DNA of 64,000 bases from Glycine soja (taxonomy: Eukaryota; Streptophyta; Magnoliopsida; Fabales; Fabaceae), in NCBI RefSeq assembly GCF_004193775.1, contig NC_041008.1, positions 7,766,731-7,830,730 on the forward strand, written 5' to 3'. The position numbers and the translations under genes were made by a program. A model generated the notes under the pieces. That model saw nothing but the letters and a program-made list of their open reading frames with translations. It was not told the DNA's origin and did not search any database. The first letter of the stretch is position 1, and the number at the start of each line of letters is the position of its first letter. Positions 35,817 through 49,174 of this stretch are shown here, piece after piece.

Positions 35817-38012
35817 ATGGCAGACCATACTACCAGAAAGACTACTACCGACAGACTTGAAGACGCAATAGCTAGCCTCTCTACCAGCCAATCCACCCTC
35901 ATCGACAAGCACACGGACCTTGTTGACAAATATTCAGAGCTTTCCGGCAAGGTGGATTCCATTCTCGACCATCTCCACCTAAGATCCCCTAAACAGATAC
36001 ACTCCACGCCCAACAACCACTTCCACCAACGCAATTCCGTCAAGCTGGATATTTCGAGATTCGATGGCCGCGACCCCATGGGCTGGATATTCAAGATATC
36101 CCAGCTATTCGAATACCAGAATACGTCGGAAGAAGAAAGAATAACAGTAGCTTCGTTTTACCTCGATGGTGCCGCTTTAAGCTGGTACCAATAGATGTTT
36201 AGAAATGGATTTATCACGTCTTGGTCGGGATTCTTGCAAGCTTTGGAATCCATATTTGCTCCTTCATACTATGATGATCCAAAAGGCACTCTTTTCAAAC
36301 TCACACAACGAAGCACGGTGAATGAATACTTAACAGAGTTCGAACGGCTAGCAAATCGTGTGATAGGTTTGCCTCATCCTTTCTTGTTAAGTTGCTTTAT
36401 CTCTGGATTAACACCAGATATTCGTCGTGAAGTATTAGCACGACAGCCTATCTCTTTGCCACAAGCAATGGCCCTTGCAAAATTGTAGGAAGATAAGTTG
36501 CGAGATCGTCGACAACCATCCCTGCGTTCTCACACTTCCCCATCTCCTTCGTGCCACCCTTCCAATCTCAACCAGAAGCAGAAATCCACATACGTTCAAC
36601 GAACCCCCGACGAGATTGCCCTACGACGCGAGAAAGGATTATGCTATAATTGTGATGAGAAGTGGAGCTCTTCTCATCGTTGCAAGGGGCGTGTCCTTTT
36701 GTTTATCGCTGATAACCCAGACGAACCCACCTTAGACCCACCATCACCTCCTCCCCTAGACCAGGAACCACCCACTTCTTTCATCTTAGACTCGACCATA
36801 GACACAAACCACCCCCACATAAGCCTTTATGCCCTCTTCGGCCTCCCTACTACAAAGACTACTCAAAATGCCTCGAAATACAAGGCTAAAATCCTATACT
36901 ACTAGAATGACCAAAATACAAGGCCCAAACGAAGAAAAAAACTATTCTAATATTTACAACGATAAGCGGGCTCATACTTAGCCCATGGACTCGAAATCTA
37001 CCCTAAGACTCATGAGAACCCTAGGGCCTTCCCTTGGATCTCTGGCTCAATCTACTTGGATTCTTTTATCCAATGCCCTTGCGGGGTAGGATTGCATCAT
37101 CAATGGCATCATCAACCACACCAACCTTACCATTCTCTCGACAGCGGTAGCACCCATAATTTCCTTCAGCCACGTATTGCTCAGTTCCGCCATTTGAAGA
37201 CTCAGAGCACGAGCCCTCTCCACGTCTTGGTTGGCAATGGGTCAATCCTTGACTGCAACAAAGTATGTCCTGATACCATGCTCTCACTCCAAGGTCATCA
37301 GTTCACAGCGACATTCCACCTGCTTCCGATCAGTGGCGCAGACGCGGTCTTGGGGATAGAATGGTTAAGGCAATTTGGGCCAATAACCACTGACTACACC
37401 TCGTTTTCTATGAAGTTCACCTATATGGGCCGCCTAATTGAGCTTCATGCAGACATATCGAATGGGCCTCAATCAATTTCGACACCACAGGTAAAGCGCT
37501 TAATCCAAACCGAGTCAGCTTCGGCCCTATTCCACCTGAGCATTATACCCACCCAACCAGACCCACAACACCTTCTTCCTCACACGATACCTGTAATCGA
37601 AGCCCTCCTCACCCAATTCCAGCAATTATTTCAAACCCCATCTAGCCTACCCCCTCCACGACAGATAGTCCACCATACCAACCTTCTCCCAAACACAGCT
37701 CCAATCAACGTACGTCCTTACCGATACCCACAATTTCATAAGTCTGAGATAGAAAAGCAGGTGTCGGAGCTCCTTTCATCTAGATTGATTCAGCCCAGTA
37801 CTAGCCCATACTCCTCACCAGTCTTCTTGGTAAAGAAGAAGGATGGCACCTGGAAGATGTGTGTCGACTATCGTGCACTCAACTCAGCCACCGTTCGGGA
37901 CCGTTTTCCAATCCCGACAATAGACGAGCTACTTGATGAGCTAGGCCATGCTTCTTGGTTCTCTAAGCTGGACCTCAGACAAGATTTTCATCAAATCCTT
38001 ATGCATGCTTCT
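35817..38012 (+). pseudogene. Broken gag-pol of the deleted gypsy element
   Basis: The frame opens at ATG 35817 in good context. Gag residues 1-125 and the continuation at 36195-36488 share one frame, interrupted by TAG at 36192 and TAG at 36486. A zinc knuckle of the C-x2-C-x7-H-x-C type lies at about 36650-36690. A foreign-looking block of about 200 bp (36850-37070) with further stops separates it from a protease-like L-D-S-G-S-T-H-N-F segment (about 37140). RT starts near 37740 and reads through V-K-K-K-D-G, C-V-D-Y-R-A-L-N and K-L-D-L-R, then ends at the 3' LTR without reaching the Y-x-D-D catalytic box. Not functional. Confidence 0.88.
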
Positions 38013-38398
38013 TGATAGCAGCAGCCTGCAGGATGATGAGGGTGCTGGAAGTATTGCGCCACAAAACAATAAGACCAGGCCCAAACGTTCAACTGCGAAG
38101 CCCAGTTACCTAAAAGACTACGAGATATAACCAGAGGCGCGATTGATGAACTAGCTTAGTTGATCAGTTAGTTACGACAGTTAAGTAGCTAGTTATTTCC
38201 GTTAATATGGTTAGGGAGTTAGTTACGCTACTTGTAGTCATTCATGCAGCGTATAAATACGGAACACGTGCAGTAAATAAAGCATGCAAGAAGTCTATGT
38301 GACTTTTCTCTCACAGGAGGTTTCCTTCCCTCGAAGCAAGGCCCATTTTCTCTCTCTCGATTTCCCTCACCCCTTTTATCCCAACCTCTGCTCTAACA
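38013..38398 (+). repeat. 3' LTR of the internally deleted gypsy element
   Basis: 386 bp, TGATAGCAGC...CTCTAACA, with a TATAAATA box at 38252-38259. Its first three bases TGA end the truncated RT frame. Compared with the 5' LTR there are about ten substitutions, and CACAGGAGG replaces CACTA near 38317. Confidence 0.92.
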
Positions 38399-39102
38399 GC
38401 TAGGCTGAAGAAGACACGTGAATGGTTTTATTGGAGAAACTAAAATGCATAAGTTGATTTTAGCTCACACGAGAAACTTAACGGAACCAAATTAAAGCCT
38501 CCTCAAAAATTTCAGAACAAAAATTCCAATCCTTCCTTCCACAATCATATACTATTTTCTAGGAAAATATAACCACTCACTTGCATATCAAAAACCTGAC
38601 CCTGATGGAGAAATTCTGAGATAACCCTGACCAACTTGGCAGCATTCCTTCTAAAAACAGAACAACTGAAATCTCTAAGAACCCTTGTGGAGAATTCAAA
38701 ACTTGCAAGCTTCCTTTGCTGCCTCCACTTGTCACCATCAACAGCAAAAATCCCCTCACCAAAAAGATCAGTCACAATATCCTGGTTATACTTGCCTTTT
38801 GAGTACTTACCAAAGTTGGTTTTCAGTATGTGTTCAACATTTCGTGGGTCCGCGGTGTACAACTCGCTTTGATCAGGAGCCAGTAACCGAAAAGTTGGAT
38901 TAGTTTTGGCCACTTGAGCTTGGTAGTCATGGAGTGTGTTGAAGTATAACAGCTGGTTAAACACTGTGCCTTTTACTGGAGCATAATCAGGGTCCCCTAT
39001 TGATTTTCCCAGGATCGTGCTCAACAAGATGAAACAAAAGACTAGGAAGATACCCAGAAAAGAAAAGGCTATCAAACTCAACAGGGTGTACAAAAAATCC
39101 AT

Positions 39103-41989
39103 TTTTTTTGTGTGTTGTTTCTCTTCAGAATCAGAGTTTTTGATGAAAGAAAATTAAGGTGGAGTGTACAGCTCCAACACCAAAAGACAAACATTGCAGA
39201 CAAAGTGAATGAACTCTTACTAGAAGTCAACGCGGGGCTTGCTATACATGTGTTGTGTCTCAACCATGCAATTTTGTTGGTTCTTTGAGTTTTAGTCCTT
39301 TCTAGCACTATTTTTTCTCTATTTGTTTTATAAACCCTCTGATTACTAAATTCTACTATTTCTCTGTCATAGTAATAATAATTAATTTTCCACAAATGCT
39401 AACCTAGGAGAGAGGACAGCAGCACAAGGGTTTAATAATGCAATGACAATGACATCATAATATTGGCAAAAGAGTTGTAAAGTGATCAACCTCAACCTCT
39501 TGAAATTTGTCTTTGCCTTGGCGGATTGCTAATTAATGTGCAGTGAAGTAGTTCTCCATCTGCTAACAAAACTTCGAGTTTTGGAAGTGCTCAACAGCTA
39601 GCAAGAGTTTAAAATTAATACAAAATAGAATATTTAGAAGCTGAATTGTGTAGTATGTAGACTTCTTCCATTCTCCTTTGCTCTTTGTAGGGATTAATTT
39701 TTCTTGTCTAGTTGTCTTAATATTCTTTATGATTAAGTGATGGTTGTGGTGTTAATTGGAACTATTTCTTCGAGTCTCCACCATAATGGCGGTTCTTGGA
39801 GGATCACAAGTGCTAACTAAGTCAAAGGAACGAAATTAAATCCTTCAGTTTATTTGGGAAACTCTTTATTTTGAAGCATTATATTATATTCATAACTGAA
39901 GTAGCTTTTCTTCATTTCGTTCATGCTCACTTTGTTTGAAAAATTGAGGAATACAAATTAAACTTGGCAATATTGCAAGAAATTGATTTAGGTTGCTTTA
40001 AATAAATTAAGAGTGAAATTAAAACTAATTGCTCTTGTAGATAGCTTCAATGTTCCATCAAGCTTGAGGTAGCTAGACAACACGTGGTTCTCACAAGACT
40101 TCAAACTGGTCCTTAGATTGCTACAAACCTAGTGAAAAGTGAAGGTGCAAGGACTCAAATGCTCAAGTCAATTTGGGATAAAGGTGTAAGGTGATTAGGA
40201 TAGAAATTGCAGTAGTACCTAGTTTGTGGGTTCTATTGTTCTATAAACGCTTTCTGATATAGAATTGATAGAATAAGTCAAAGTGATGGGAATTTCTTCC
40301 TTGTGCTAAGTCAACTTTCCAATTGTTAGGATCCCTTACCCTGCATCAGTTGCTATATCTTGGGATTATTTGGTTGGGCTGCTTGTTTATGAACAGAAAG
40401 GGCCTGCTAGGTCTGAATGGACCTCCTTTGGGCCAAGTTCAAAATAATCACGAAAAACAATAAGGTGTTTTCTTCCTTATTTTAGAATATGTTTAAACAT
40501 GGCTACTAAGTAATAATTAATTTGATATTGTTTTAAATTTTTTTTCACTAACCAATGATATTATTTTTAAAATTAATTTAGAGTAAGTGTTGTATACACT
40601 AATAGTATGAAATATTTTTACATTGTCGTTTAATCATAAATTATTATATATAATAATAAGTTTATTAACTTTAACCAATTAGATTAAAAGTTATAGATAC
40701 CATGATTTTTTATTGATTAAAAGTGTAATTATTTTTTTAAAAAAAATTTACTCATTTGGTTCTTATAGTTTTTAACTTTTATTTCCTACACTTAAAAATC
40801 ATCCTTTTAGGTTCATGTACAAACACTTTGAGATATTTTTTAGTGTGTTGTTATAATATGACAAAGATTAAAAGGTAAACTTTGTGTAAAATAGAGACTA
40901 AAAGAGAATAGAAAGTGTTATAGAATTAAAAGGGATGATTTTCATGTGTAAAGATTAAAAATAAAGTCCGTGCGACTATAAAAACTAAATTAATAATTTT
41001 TTCATACTCTTAGTGCATAAAAATTAAAATCTTTAATTTGAAAACAAAAGGATGACAATAATATCTAATTAATATTTATAAATTATGATTTTGCATCTGT
41101 TTTTAAAGAAGTCATTTCTTGTATTCATAAAATAAGATATTAATTTGTAAAAAAAAAGATATTAATTATATATTTTTCATAGAACAAAAATACTACTAGT
41201 ACTTTATTCGGCTGCATTATTAGAGTCAGCTAAGGCCTAAGGTAATAAATGCGTATAAGAAACGAGTTTTTATACATTAATTCACAACAAAAAGAAAATA
41301 AAAATATGATGAATAATGAGGACTGTATAAAAATTATAATTATTAAATTAACTCAATGAGGCTACACCATTGGAGAAACAGAAAATGTTAGATACGATTA
41401 TGGGCCAAGATTTAAACCACTTCATAGGCTTCAAGAAAAATTACGCTAGGCTTATTTCAGAACCTAAAGAGTCCATATAGAGTTGGGCCTGATGATATTT
41501 TATAAGATAAACAAGTTCAGTATCAAAATTTCATTTTTCTTTTATAAAAAAATAAAAATTGACTATCAACTAACAAGTTTATTGATTTGCGAGACCTGTA
41601 AAAGAAAATTATTGAGTTCCGTATCTATATGCTTATGCAAAAGGGAAAAATAATAAATGTTTTTAGTGTGCACAAGGGTAAGCGTTTACAAATATAATTT
41701 TAAATTTGAGGTAAATTGTAATTTGAATTCGTTTATAATTTTTAATAGGTAAATTTTATCTCCTATTTCTAAATTAGCACATAGAGACTAATTAAGACAT
41801 TTTCACTTACATAGAGACTTATGTTCTAAGGAGTTAAATGAACTAAAACAAAGTGTATTGACAGAAATTAAACCCATGAGCTTTAATACAATAGAAAGAC
41901 AATAAATCATTATATCACTTGCTTTGTTTAGTATATTTTGTAAACAATGATTTCTATGTATCATTAAGACAAGCGTTATTAATTTTTTT
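39103..41989. other. Intergenic, upstream of the P450 pseudogene
   Basis: No gene recognised. The first 100 bp are the former leader and promoter side of the pseudogene; no convincing TATA box is seen. The rest is AT-rich, with only short fragments open in any frame. Confidence 0.45.
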
Positions 41990-44130
41990 CTAATTATAAA
42001 TTTTTTTAATATATAATTTTTATTTTATATAATTTTACATGTTTTTATTTCAATTACACAATTTAATATGAAAAAAGTGTTCTTTTTATATTAATTATAA
42101 AAAATATTTGAATTTCATAAATTAATAATTTACATAAAATAATTTTACTCTAATTATCTAAATCAATATAATTTCATCAATTAATAATTTAAACAAATTA
42201 TATATATTCATTTTAATATACATATTATTTCATGAATTTTTTTGTATAATTTACATATTAAAATAAATTTACATAATTCGTATAAATTATATAAAATAAT
42301 TTATATAAAAAATTTATATATTAATTTATGTAACTTTCATAATGTATATACTTTCAATATAAAAATTATTTATTAAATAATTTTTTTAGTTAAATTGAAA
42401 ATGTTAACAGCAAGTTTTCCTAAAAAATTAATTATTAAAATTTTATTAATTTTTATAATTAGAATAAAATAATTTACATAATTTTTATAAATTACACAAA
42501 AAATTTGCATATTAATTAATGCAGTTAAATTGATTTATATAATTAGAGTAAAAAATAAGTTATATATTACAGTCAATTATATAAAATAATTTATGTAAAT
42601 AATTTCCATTTTAATTTATTAAATTCAATTATTTTTTATAATTTGCTGTCAATTTTTATATAATTAGAATAAAAAATAATATTTTCATATATTAAATTAA
42701 ATTTTTGTAATTAAAATAAAATATGTAAATTGTTCAAATTAAAAATACGTAAAATTATGTAAAACAAAAATAATAGTCGGATATATTAAATAAATTGGTT
42801 TATTTTATGAATTTTATAATTAGAAAGAAAAATTAATTACTCATGACATATTGATACATAGAAAATATTCTTTTGCAAGTCAAATAAAACCAAACAAGTG
42901 ACTCGATGGCTTTATTATTATTGCATTAAAAGTTATTGGTTGAAATTCTATGAAAATATTTTTTAGTTTTCATTTCTTTTAACTTTGTCACATAAACATC
43001 ATATATCATTTGTATACAGAAGAATGAAATTTATTAATTTTAAAAAATAAAAAGATTAAATATGTTGAGTTTTAAAAATAAGAGTATTAAAATTACGAAT
43101 TAAAAAATGGAAGAATAAAATTATAATTTAATTTATATTTTATTGATTTTGATTAAAGGTGGGTTTAAACTTTAATGATTTATATTTAAATATTTTTATC
43201 TTAAAAGTGATTTTGACACAAACAATAGTAACTAATTGAACTCACGGCAAACTTAAGAAATCTAAAAAAAAAAAAAAAAACCCTCTCACCGCAAAGTATA
43301 AGTTTTTTTTTCTAGTTTCTTGATATTCAAACTACATAAAGACGGGCTTCAAAGTTGCTTGCACAGCTCATTTAATACTTGAGTTCTTTAAATATTTAAC
43401 TTAAACATAAATTATCAAGATATTATTTTATCTCAAAATAGATTAACTGAGTACATCAGAATTAATTGAATGATACATAAGAAACCACATATAATTCTTA
43501 TTAAAAAAATATCATATTAGTCAAGTAAATTCATCATACAACAAAATTTAAAGTTATCAAACTCGAAAGTTTATGTAAATTATAAAAATGTATTTTATAT
43601 AAAAATAATAATAAAATATCTTTAAATAATATATCAGTTAAACATTTTAACAATAACATAATAAAGTAAAATAATAAATCATAAATTTCACAATACTTAA
43701 ATAACTTAATCTAATAATATATCACTATTATATAATAACTTACAAATCTGGTAGAACATTCTCATCGGAAATTTGATATTGTTAGAAAATAAGGGTTTGA
43801 TTTTGTCAGAGATGAGAATTTTTTAGTTCAAAAATAATACATCAAATGGAAGTGTGTTGAACACTCAACAAACAAAAAATAATTCAAAATAATTTGTGTT
43901 TTGATCTAAATTTTTTACCTTATTAATTTTTTTACCGAGTTTATTTATAGTCTATCAAGTCTATTCAGATCCTACTAAAACAAAAAATTTACACAGAGTC
44001 AATTCATAAAAAATAAGTAAACTCATAAACTCGTAAGAATTTATGAGTTAATTTGAGAATTTGATAAGAATGACAAATTTTATAAACATGCTTATTTACT
44101 CTCAAACCGGGTAAAATTAATTTATTATAC
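41990..44130. repeat. Extremely AT-rich low-complexity tract
   Basis: About 2.1 kb made largely of TTATATAATTT, AATTTATAT and TAAAATAAT variants, with few G or C. No repeat unit of fixed length could be set and no gene is present. Confidence 0.7.
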
Positions 44131-46865
44131 TTTATATATAAAACATAAAGCTTTTTTTTTATTTAATTACCGTAGACTTTCATTCCGTAATGGAAGTAAC
44201 GTTGTTACATTAGGTAGCTAAAAATACAAATACTGAAACTATCTAACGGTATATTGCCATTAATTAACAATTAATGTCAAAAGGTTTCACGTACTAGAAT
44301 TCGATGGAGTCAACAAATTTAACTTTTACTTTTACGAATCTTTGAAGTTAATCTAGGTCACAATGCAAAAATGGATGTGCAAAAACATCCTTTAATTTCC
44401 TCCTGCCACAAAAGAAATATTAAGAAAATTTAAAATGCACACATGTTCATGCTTGCCTTCAATTGAGAACCATCTTTTAAGCACAGTTTCTTTCATTTCA
44501 TTAATTTTTAAATGCACTCCTAGGTCTGCCCGGTAGCTTTGAAGGTAGGCCTCTTCGTTCGTTTTTTTTCTCTCCATATGTATACATTATTGCCTAATAA
44601 TAAAAAGTATTTTCTGTATTTCATTATAATTATCGAATAAAAAAATTATCTCAAAATAATTATTATTTTAATTTTTAATATAATATTAATTATTTTTGTA
44701 TTTATATCTCTTATCATATTTATGATAAACTATAAAAATAATAAATAAATAAATAATGATATAAGGATAATTTTATAAAATTAATTATTGTTCTTTTTTA
44801 TTTATTTTTTATTTGTCTTGATTAAGACGAAAGAAGTATATGGGAATCATATATAGTTGATATTAAGAATACTTCAAACCTTTGTATCTATGGTTGAATT
44901 CTTCACAATTTATCAACGGATATAACCCTTTTGGTATGAATAGTTTATAGTCTCAGCATGAATGTTCTTGTTTGGACATCTTGTTTGGACTACTGGATTT
45001 ATGTTCTTAATTTCTTGGCACGGATATTGGCAGGAATTGATTGAAACTTTAACATGGACTCATGAACGTACACCTTTAACTAATTTGATTCGATATGGTT
45101 AAAACCTTAGTCAATTTTTTTAGTAGAGATTAATTATCAATGAAGCTAATAAATATTTAGTATCAATAACATGATTACCTAAAAAAAAAAAAACTTCAAT
45201 AAAGAACCGAGTTAATAATTTATGAAATTTTTATTTTAAAAAACATTATATATATTGTTCATTAAAAAAATATTTGACCATGCATCATACAGATGAAGTC
45301 TCAATATATATTGTGTATGCACTATTGTGAATTAATAGAACGGTATAAGTAGGGTTAGACTATAAAAAGCAATTTGAAAGTGAAACACTTTTTAAGTCAA
45401 CAAGAGTCCTCGAGTGTCCGTGACAAACGTAATGTTGTAGCAAGTCAAAACAAAAATCCGTGACACGAAGAAATATTAATATTGATTGATTTTATTATTA
45501 GGGTTAGTGTTTAAGATAAACAATAGCACGTACACTGAATACTGAATCTTCTTTTCTATGTTGAAGTGGGGAGCATAGACAATTTGGCATTGTGTTACTT
45601 GGCAATTAAGATGTGTACGCACCAAGCAACTAGTTTCTTACCTTCATAAGTGCCCCTGTGGAGGAAATAATGGTAAACACTGCGATGATCACTTTACACT
45701 AGAATTCAACATCTAAGGTAATAATGAACAGTGTTGTGCTATAGAGACATCCTCATCCCAGAATTTGTTGTTTTCATGGAGGAAGGATAAAATATAAATA
45801 TAGTAAATTCAGTTTATTTTAAGAAGATTAGTACTCATTTCAAAAACTCACAAATCTCAATAAAAACTTATAAATTATCTGTCAATGAAAAATCATTAAC
45901 AAATTTTATATTTAAGACTATTTTTGTTATTGCTATTCAATTTTATTAACTAGGTCAATATCCTATATTTTAATTAGCTTTATATATTTTAATATTACCC
46001 ACTTATTAATGGTGCTAATCATTTCTTTTCTTTTCTTTTTTGTTTTTGGTGCTAATCATTTCTGTTATGTAAGATCACGTGCAGGATCAAATTTCCCATA
46101 TGTTATTTCATCAAATAGGGGAGAAAGGATGGGCTAAATAAAAAACATGGCAATCAACAAAACGTAGATGTAACTTTTTAGCCTAGAAATTAATTAAAGA
46201 AACGTGTTCCATGTCATGGTTAATTTGATTTTTTTTATTGATCTGACATTCCCGTCCACAAAACTACGATTTATTCTCAGGCTGAGAAGGCCATTTGGTA
46301 TCTTATTTTTCTACTAAACAATGACTCAAGAATTTGATTACAGGTATAATTCATAATTTCCACTGCGACCAAGTGGAGTTGGTTTGATTTCAACTTTATC
46401 GAAATATTTGAGAGAATTAAGTGTTCCAAAATTTACTAGACTGGGTGGGAGGCACACTCTTCAAACTCTTCAGAGAAGGATTTTAAGCATAATCAAAATT
46501 TTACTCAGCCTGAAAATATTCTTACTTAATTTAAAAAAATGATGATATACAATAAGTGTCTTTTCCAATGCTAAGAGACCAAATTAAGCTATGAGCATGG
46601 TTATGTATTATCTTCTCTAAACTAATCTCACCCGCAAAACGTATTTATAGTAAATAACTGAAATAAGTTGTAAGAAAAGAGATCATAAAGCATTGAGACC
46701 TGTATAATTATTGTAAATGATGTGATAAGTGTCATTGGCTATGTTGAATATATAGCTAACCTCCACATTCTCTCAAGTAAATAAACTAATTTATCTCTTG
46801 GAGAAACTAAGTAGTAACGTTTTTTGACAATTTATTAAAAAGACTTTCAATAAGATATAATTAAT
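44131..46865. other. Intergenic, nothing recognised
   Basis: AT-rich single-copy-like DNA. Open frames are short and show no family motif. Confidence 0.45.
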
Positions 46866-47366
46866 TGTTAAACATAATTTTAGTCCTTATAAATACTGAT
46901 AAATTTATTTTTATTTCCTTTACTTTAAATTATTAATTTTTAGTCACTGTAACAATTGAATCCTATTGTTGACTCAGTCAACTAAGTTAACAATGATTTA
47001 ATTTTTGGCAATAAAAAAGTATTAAAAAATACAATCTATAAATTATAAAATGTGACCATTTTTAATCATTACAAAAATCACGGCAAACAAACTTTGATAT
47101 CCTTGTTGTTGTGAACAAAGGTAATCAATATGTAACATTGTGATTTTTGTGGTGGTTATAATCTATGATATTTTATAATCTATTATTCACATTTTGTATT
47201 TTTACTGCTAAAAATTAAATAATCATTAATACTAGTTGCGAGACTCAATAATTGAATTTAATTGTGATACATTTTATAAAATAAAATACCAAAAATCAAC
47301 ATTTTACAATAGAGATTAAAAATCATTTTTTAAAATATTTATAAGAATTAAAAATATACTTAATCA
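46866..47366. mobile_element. Old MITE-like inverted-repeat block
   Basis: The left arm (AATTTTAGTCCTTATAAATA) pairs with the right arm read in reverse (ATTTTTAATTCTTATAAATA). The arms are diverged and no target duplication is clear. Confidence 0.4.
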
Positions 47367-49174
47367 AATAATTATTCATTCAAAATATTATAGTCTAAAC
47401 ATGAACTTAGAGTGTGTTTAGATTAGAATTTGTTAATTACGATTTGATTCTATACATTAAAATAATAATTTTTCACTTATATTCAAATCATGATCTTTCA
47501 TTAAAAATTATATTCTCACATATCTAAACAATAGTTTTGTAAAGCCTATTATTTGATAATAAAACTAATCTATGATGCCAAGACAAACTATAATATAAAG
47601 ATGATAGTAATGTTCAAAACATAAATAAATGAATATTATTATCATTTTTTTAGATAGACGGACTTAGGATGTAATACAAAGATCCATAATAACAATAATG
47701 TGATGTTATGTATGACGTAAGAATGACATAATAATCACACATTATTATAAAAATAAAACTTTTTTTATAAATAAAAAATGAAACAAGTATGAGAAATAAT
47801 TACAATGTGGGTCCGTTGTTGATTTTGGAGGGAAGGATAGGGGTCGGTGTCCTTTTGCTTTTTAGAAAGTGAGGCAAAGTGGGGCCCACGTCTCTAGAAA
47901 TATGAATTAGGAAGTAGCGACCAAAATTTTGAAGTCGCTGTCAGAAATGAAAAAAAGCTCAAATGGAAAGAGTTCTGTTTGTAAATAACTCTTTTACGGA
48001 TAATAGCCTCTCCCGGGACCACAAACCGTCTCATACTCTCATTAAAATAAACATAGTAAATTTATTTACACTTAAAATAAATATTTGTTTGATAAGTAGA
48101 TAAGATTTATTTTTTAAAAAAAGATAATTTAATCAAACATACTAAAAAACAACAAATTGTTTATTTTATTAAAATAAATTATTTTTAACAAACTCATCTT
48201 ATATCATTCCAACCGTCTCTATCTTTTTTTTTTTTAACAATAGGTAAGAAAAAGCAAGTTAATTACGAAACCTTAATTTGTCATGCATTGTTTTCACATG
48301 GATTAAGTGTTTCTTTATTTTTTTAATAAATATTTCTAAGTTTAGTTTTGATTTCTAAATATTTTTATTTAATTTGAGTATTGTTTTTATCTTCAATTTC
48401 CGATATGTAGCATTTTCTTTTGTTTATTTTTAAAAATACTAATGTATGATAATTTATACTCTAAGTTTGTATATCCTTAGCCGTATTAGGATCATTCAAT
48501 TGTATCCTTTTTATTTCGAGCAGGATATAAAACATGTCAATAGTTTCACTTATCACATCTATAAAAAAAATTAATCACTTTCTTATTCATCCCAATCTAC
48601 CGAAATGAGATGGATGTTTTGAATTTTCTGATTATTTTTTTTTTGTTTGTATTTTTATCTCTCCGTATATTGAAATTAGGCGTAAGGCATTGCATAAAAA
48701 GTCGGAATCTAGTGCTGGTTACTTCGCAACAACAGCCCCTAATTAGTTCTTTTGTCATTTGACTTTGTTTCTCTTTAAACATAATCACCTTTTGATACGT
48801 TTGATGTGAGGCTAGAAAAAGCTGGTTAGAAAATGAGCCCCTTTCTAATATTTTAATTACATTTTAAAATAATACACTTTCCGGCCCCGGGTTAGAAATT
48901 AAAAAAGATAAAGAAGTATTAGTTTCCAAATTACATTTAAGAGGACAAAATGACCAGAGATTATTATATACAGTACAACAAAATAGAATGATATGTGAAT
49001 GATATAGGGAATCGTAACCATATATAAAAAAATTAATAGAGAAAAGATGCGACAAAAAAATTTTCCCACCGAGAACGATTGTTGGTTTTGTTTATAATTC
49101 ACTTAGATATTGCTTTTTCCTTGTCTTCCAACATCATTTTCCTTCTATATTTTTTAAGTAACAATGGAAATTAA
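47367..49174. other. Intergenic, nothing recognised
   Basis: A GC-richer island near 47800-47950 (GTGGGGCCCACG, GAAGTCGCTG) stands out, but no gene or element could be assigned to it. Otherwise AT-rich and non-coding. Confidence 0.4.

Larger units (their letters stand above)
35398..38398 (+). mobile_element. Internally deleted Ty3/gypsy element
   Basis: A 3001-bp insertion with two LTRs (35398-35779 and 38013-38398) and an exact 5-bp target duplication GCTAG (35393-35397 and 38399-38403). The interior keeps gag, a protease motif and the first part of RT. The rest of RT, RNase H, integrase and the polypurine tract are missing, so it cannot move unaided. It lies in the pseudogene's intron, opposite to its direction. 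The LTRs differ by about ten substitutions and one 4-bp length change, so the insertion is not recent. Confidence 0.93.
32240..39102 (-). pseudogene. Cytochrome P450 CYP704-family pseudogene (unit 3)
   Basis: Recognisable exons on the minus strand: 39102-38581 (fused exons 1+2, no intron 1), 35142-34865, 34232-33896, 33064-32863 and 32419-32240. Residues 1-30 are a membrane anchor. Breaks: a 1-nt deletion in exon 3 after the S-K-E-G segment (about 35050), a TAG codon near its end (about 34874), about 8 nt missing at the start of exon 4 (E-D-[I-L-S]-R-F, about 34217), and 1 extra nt in exon 5 after I-W-G (about 32955). Signature losses: the I-helix reads AGKGTS (Asp to Gly), PERW reads PEGW, and the haem loop reads AGPSICLG (Arg to Ser); the Cys is kept. 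A 3-kb retroelement lies in the intron before exon 3. It belongs to a different CYP704 subgroup from units 1 and 2. Splice sites remain mostly GT-AG. No function expected. Confidence 0.9.

Noticed and set aside
47800..47950. GC-richer island as a possible gene start
   Set aside because: No reading frame, splice pattern or TATA box with a following coding region could be found.
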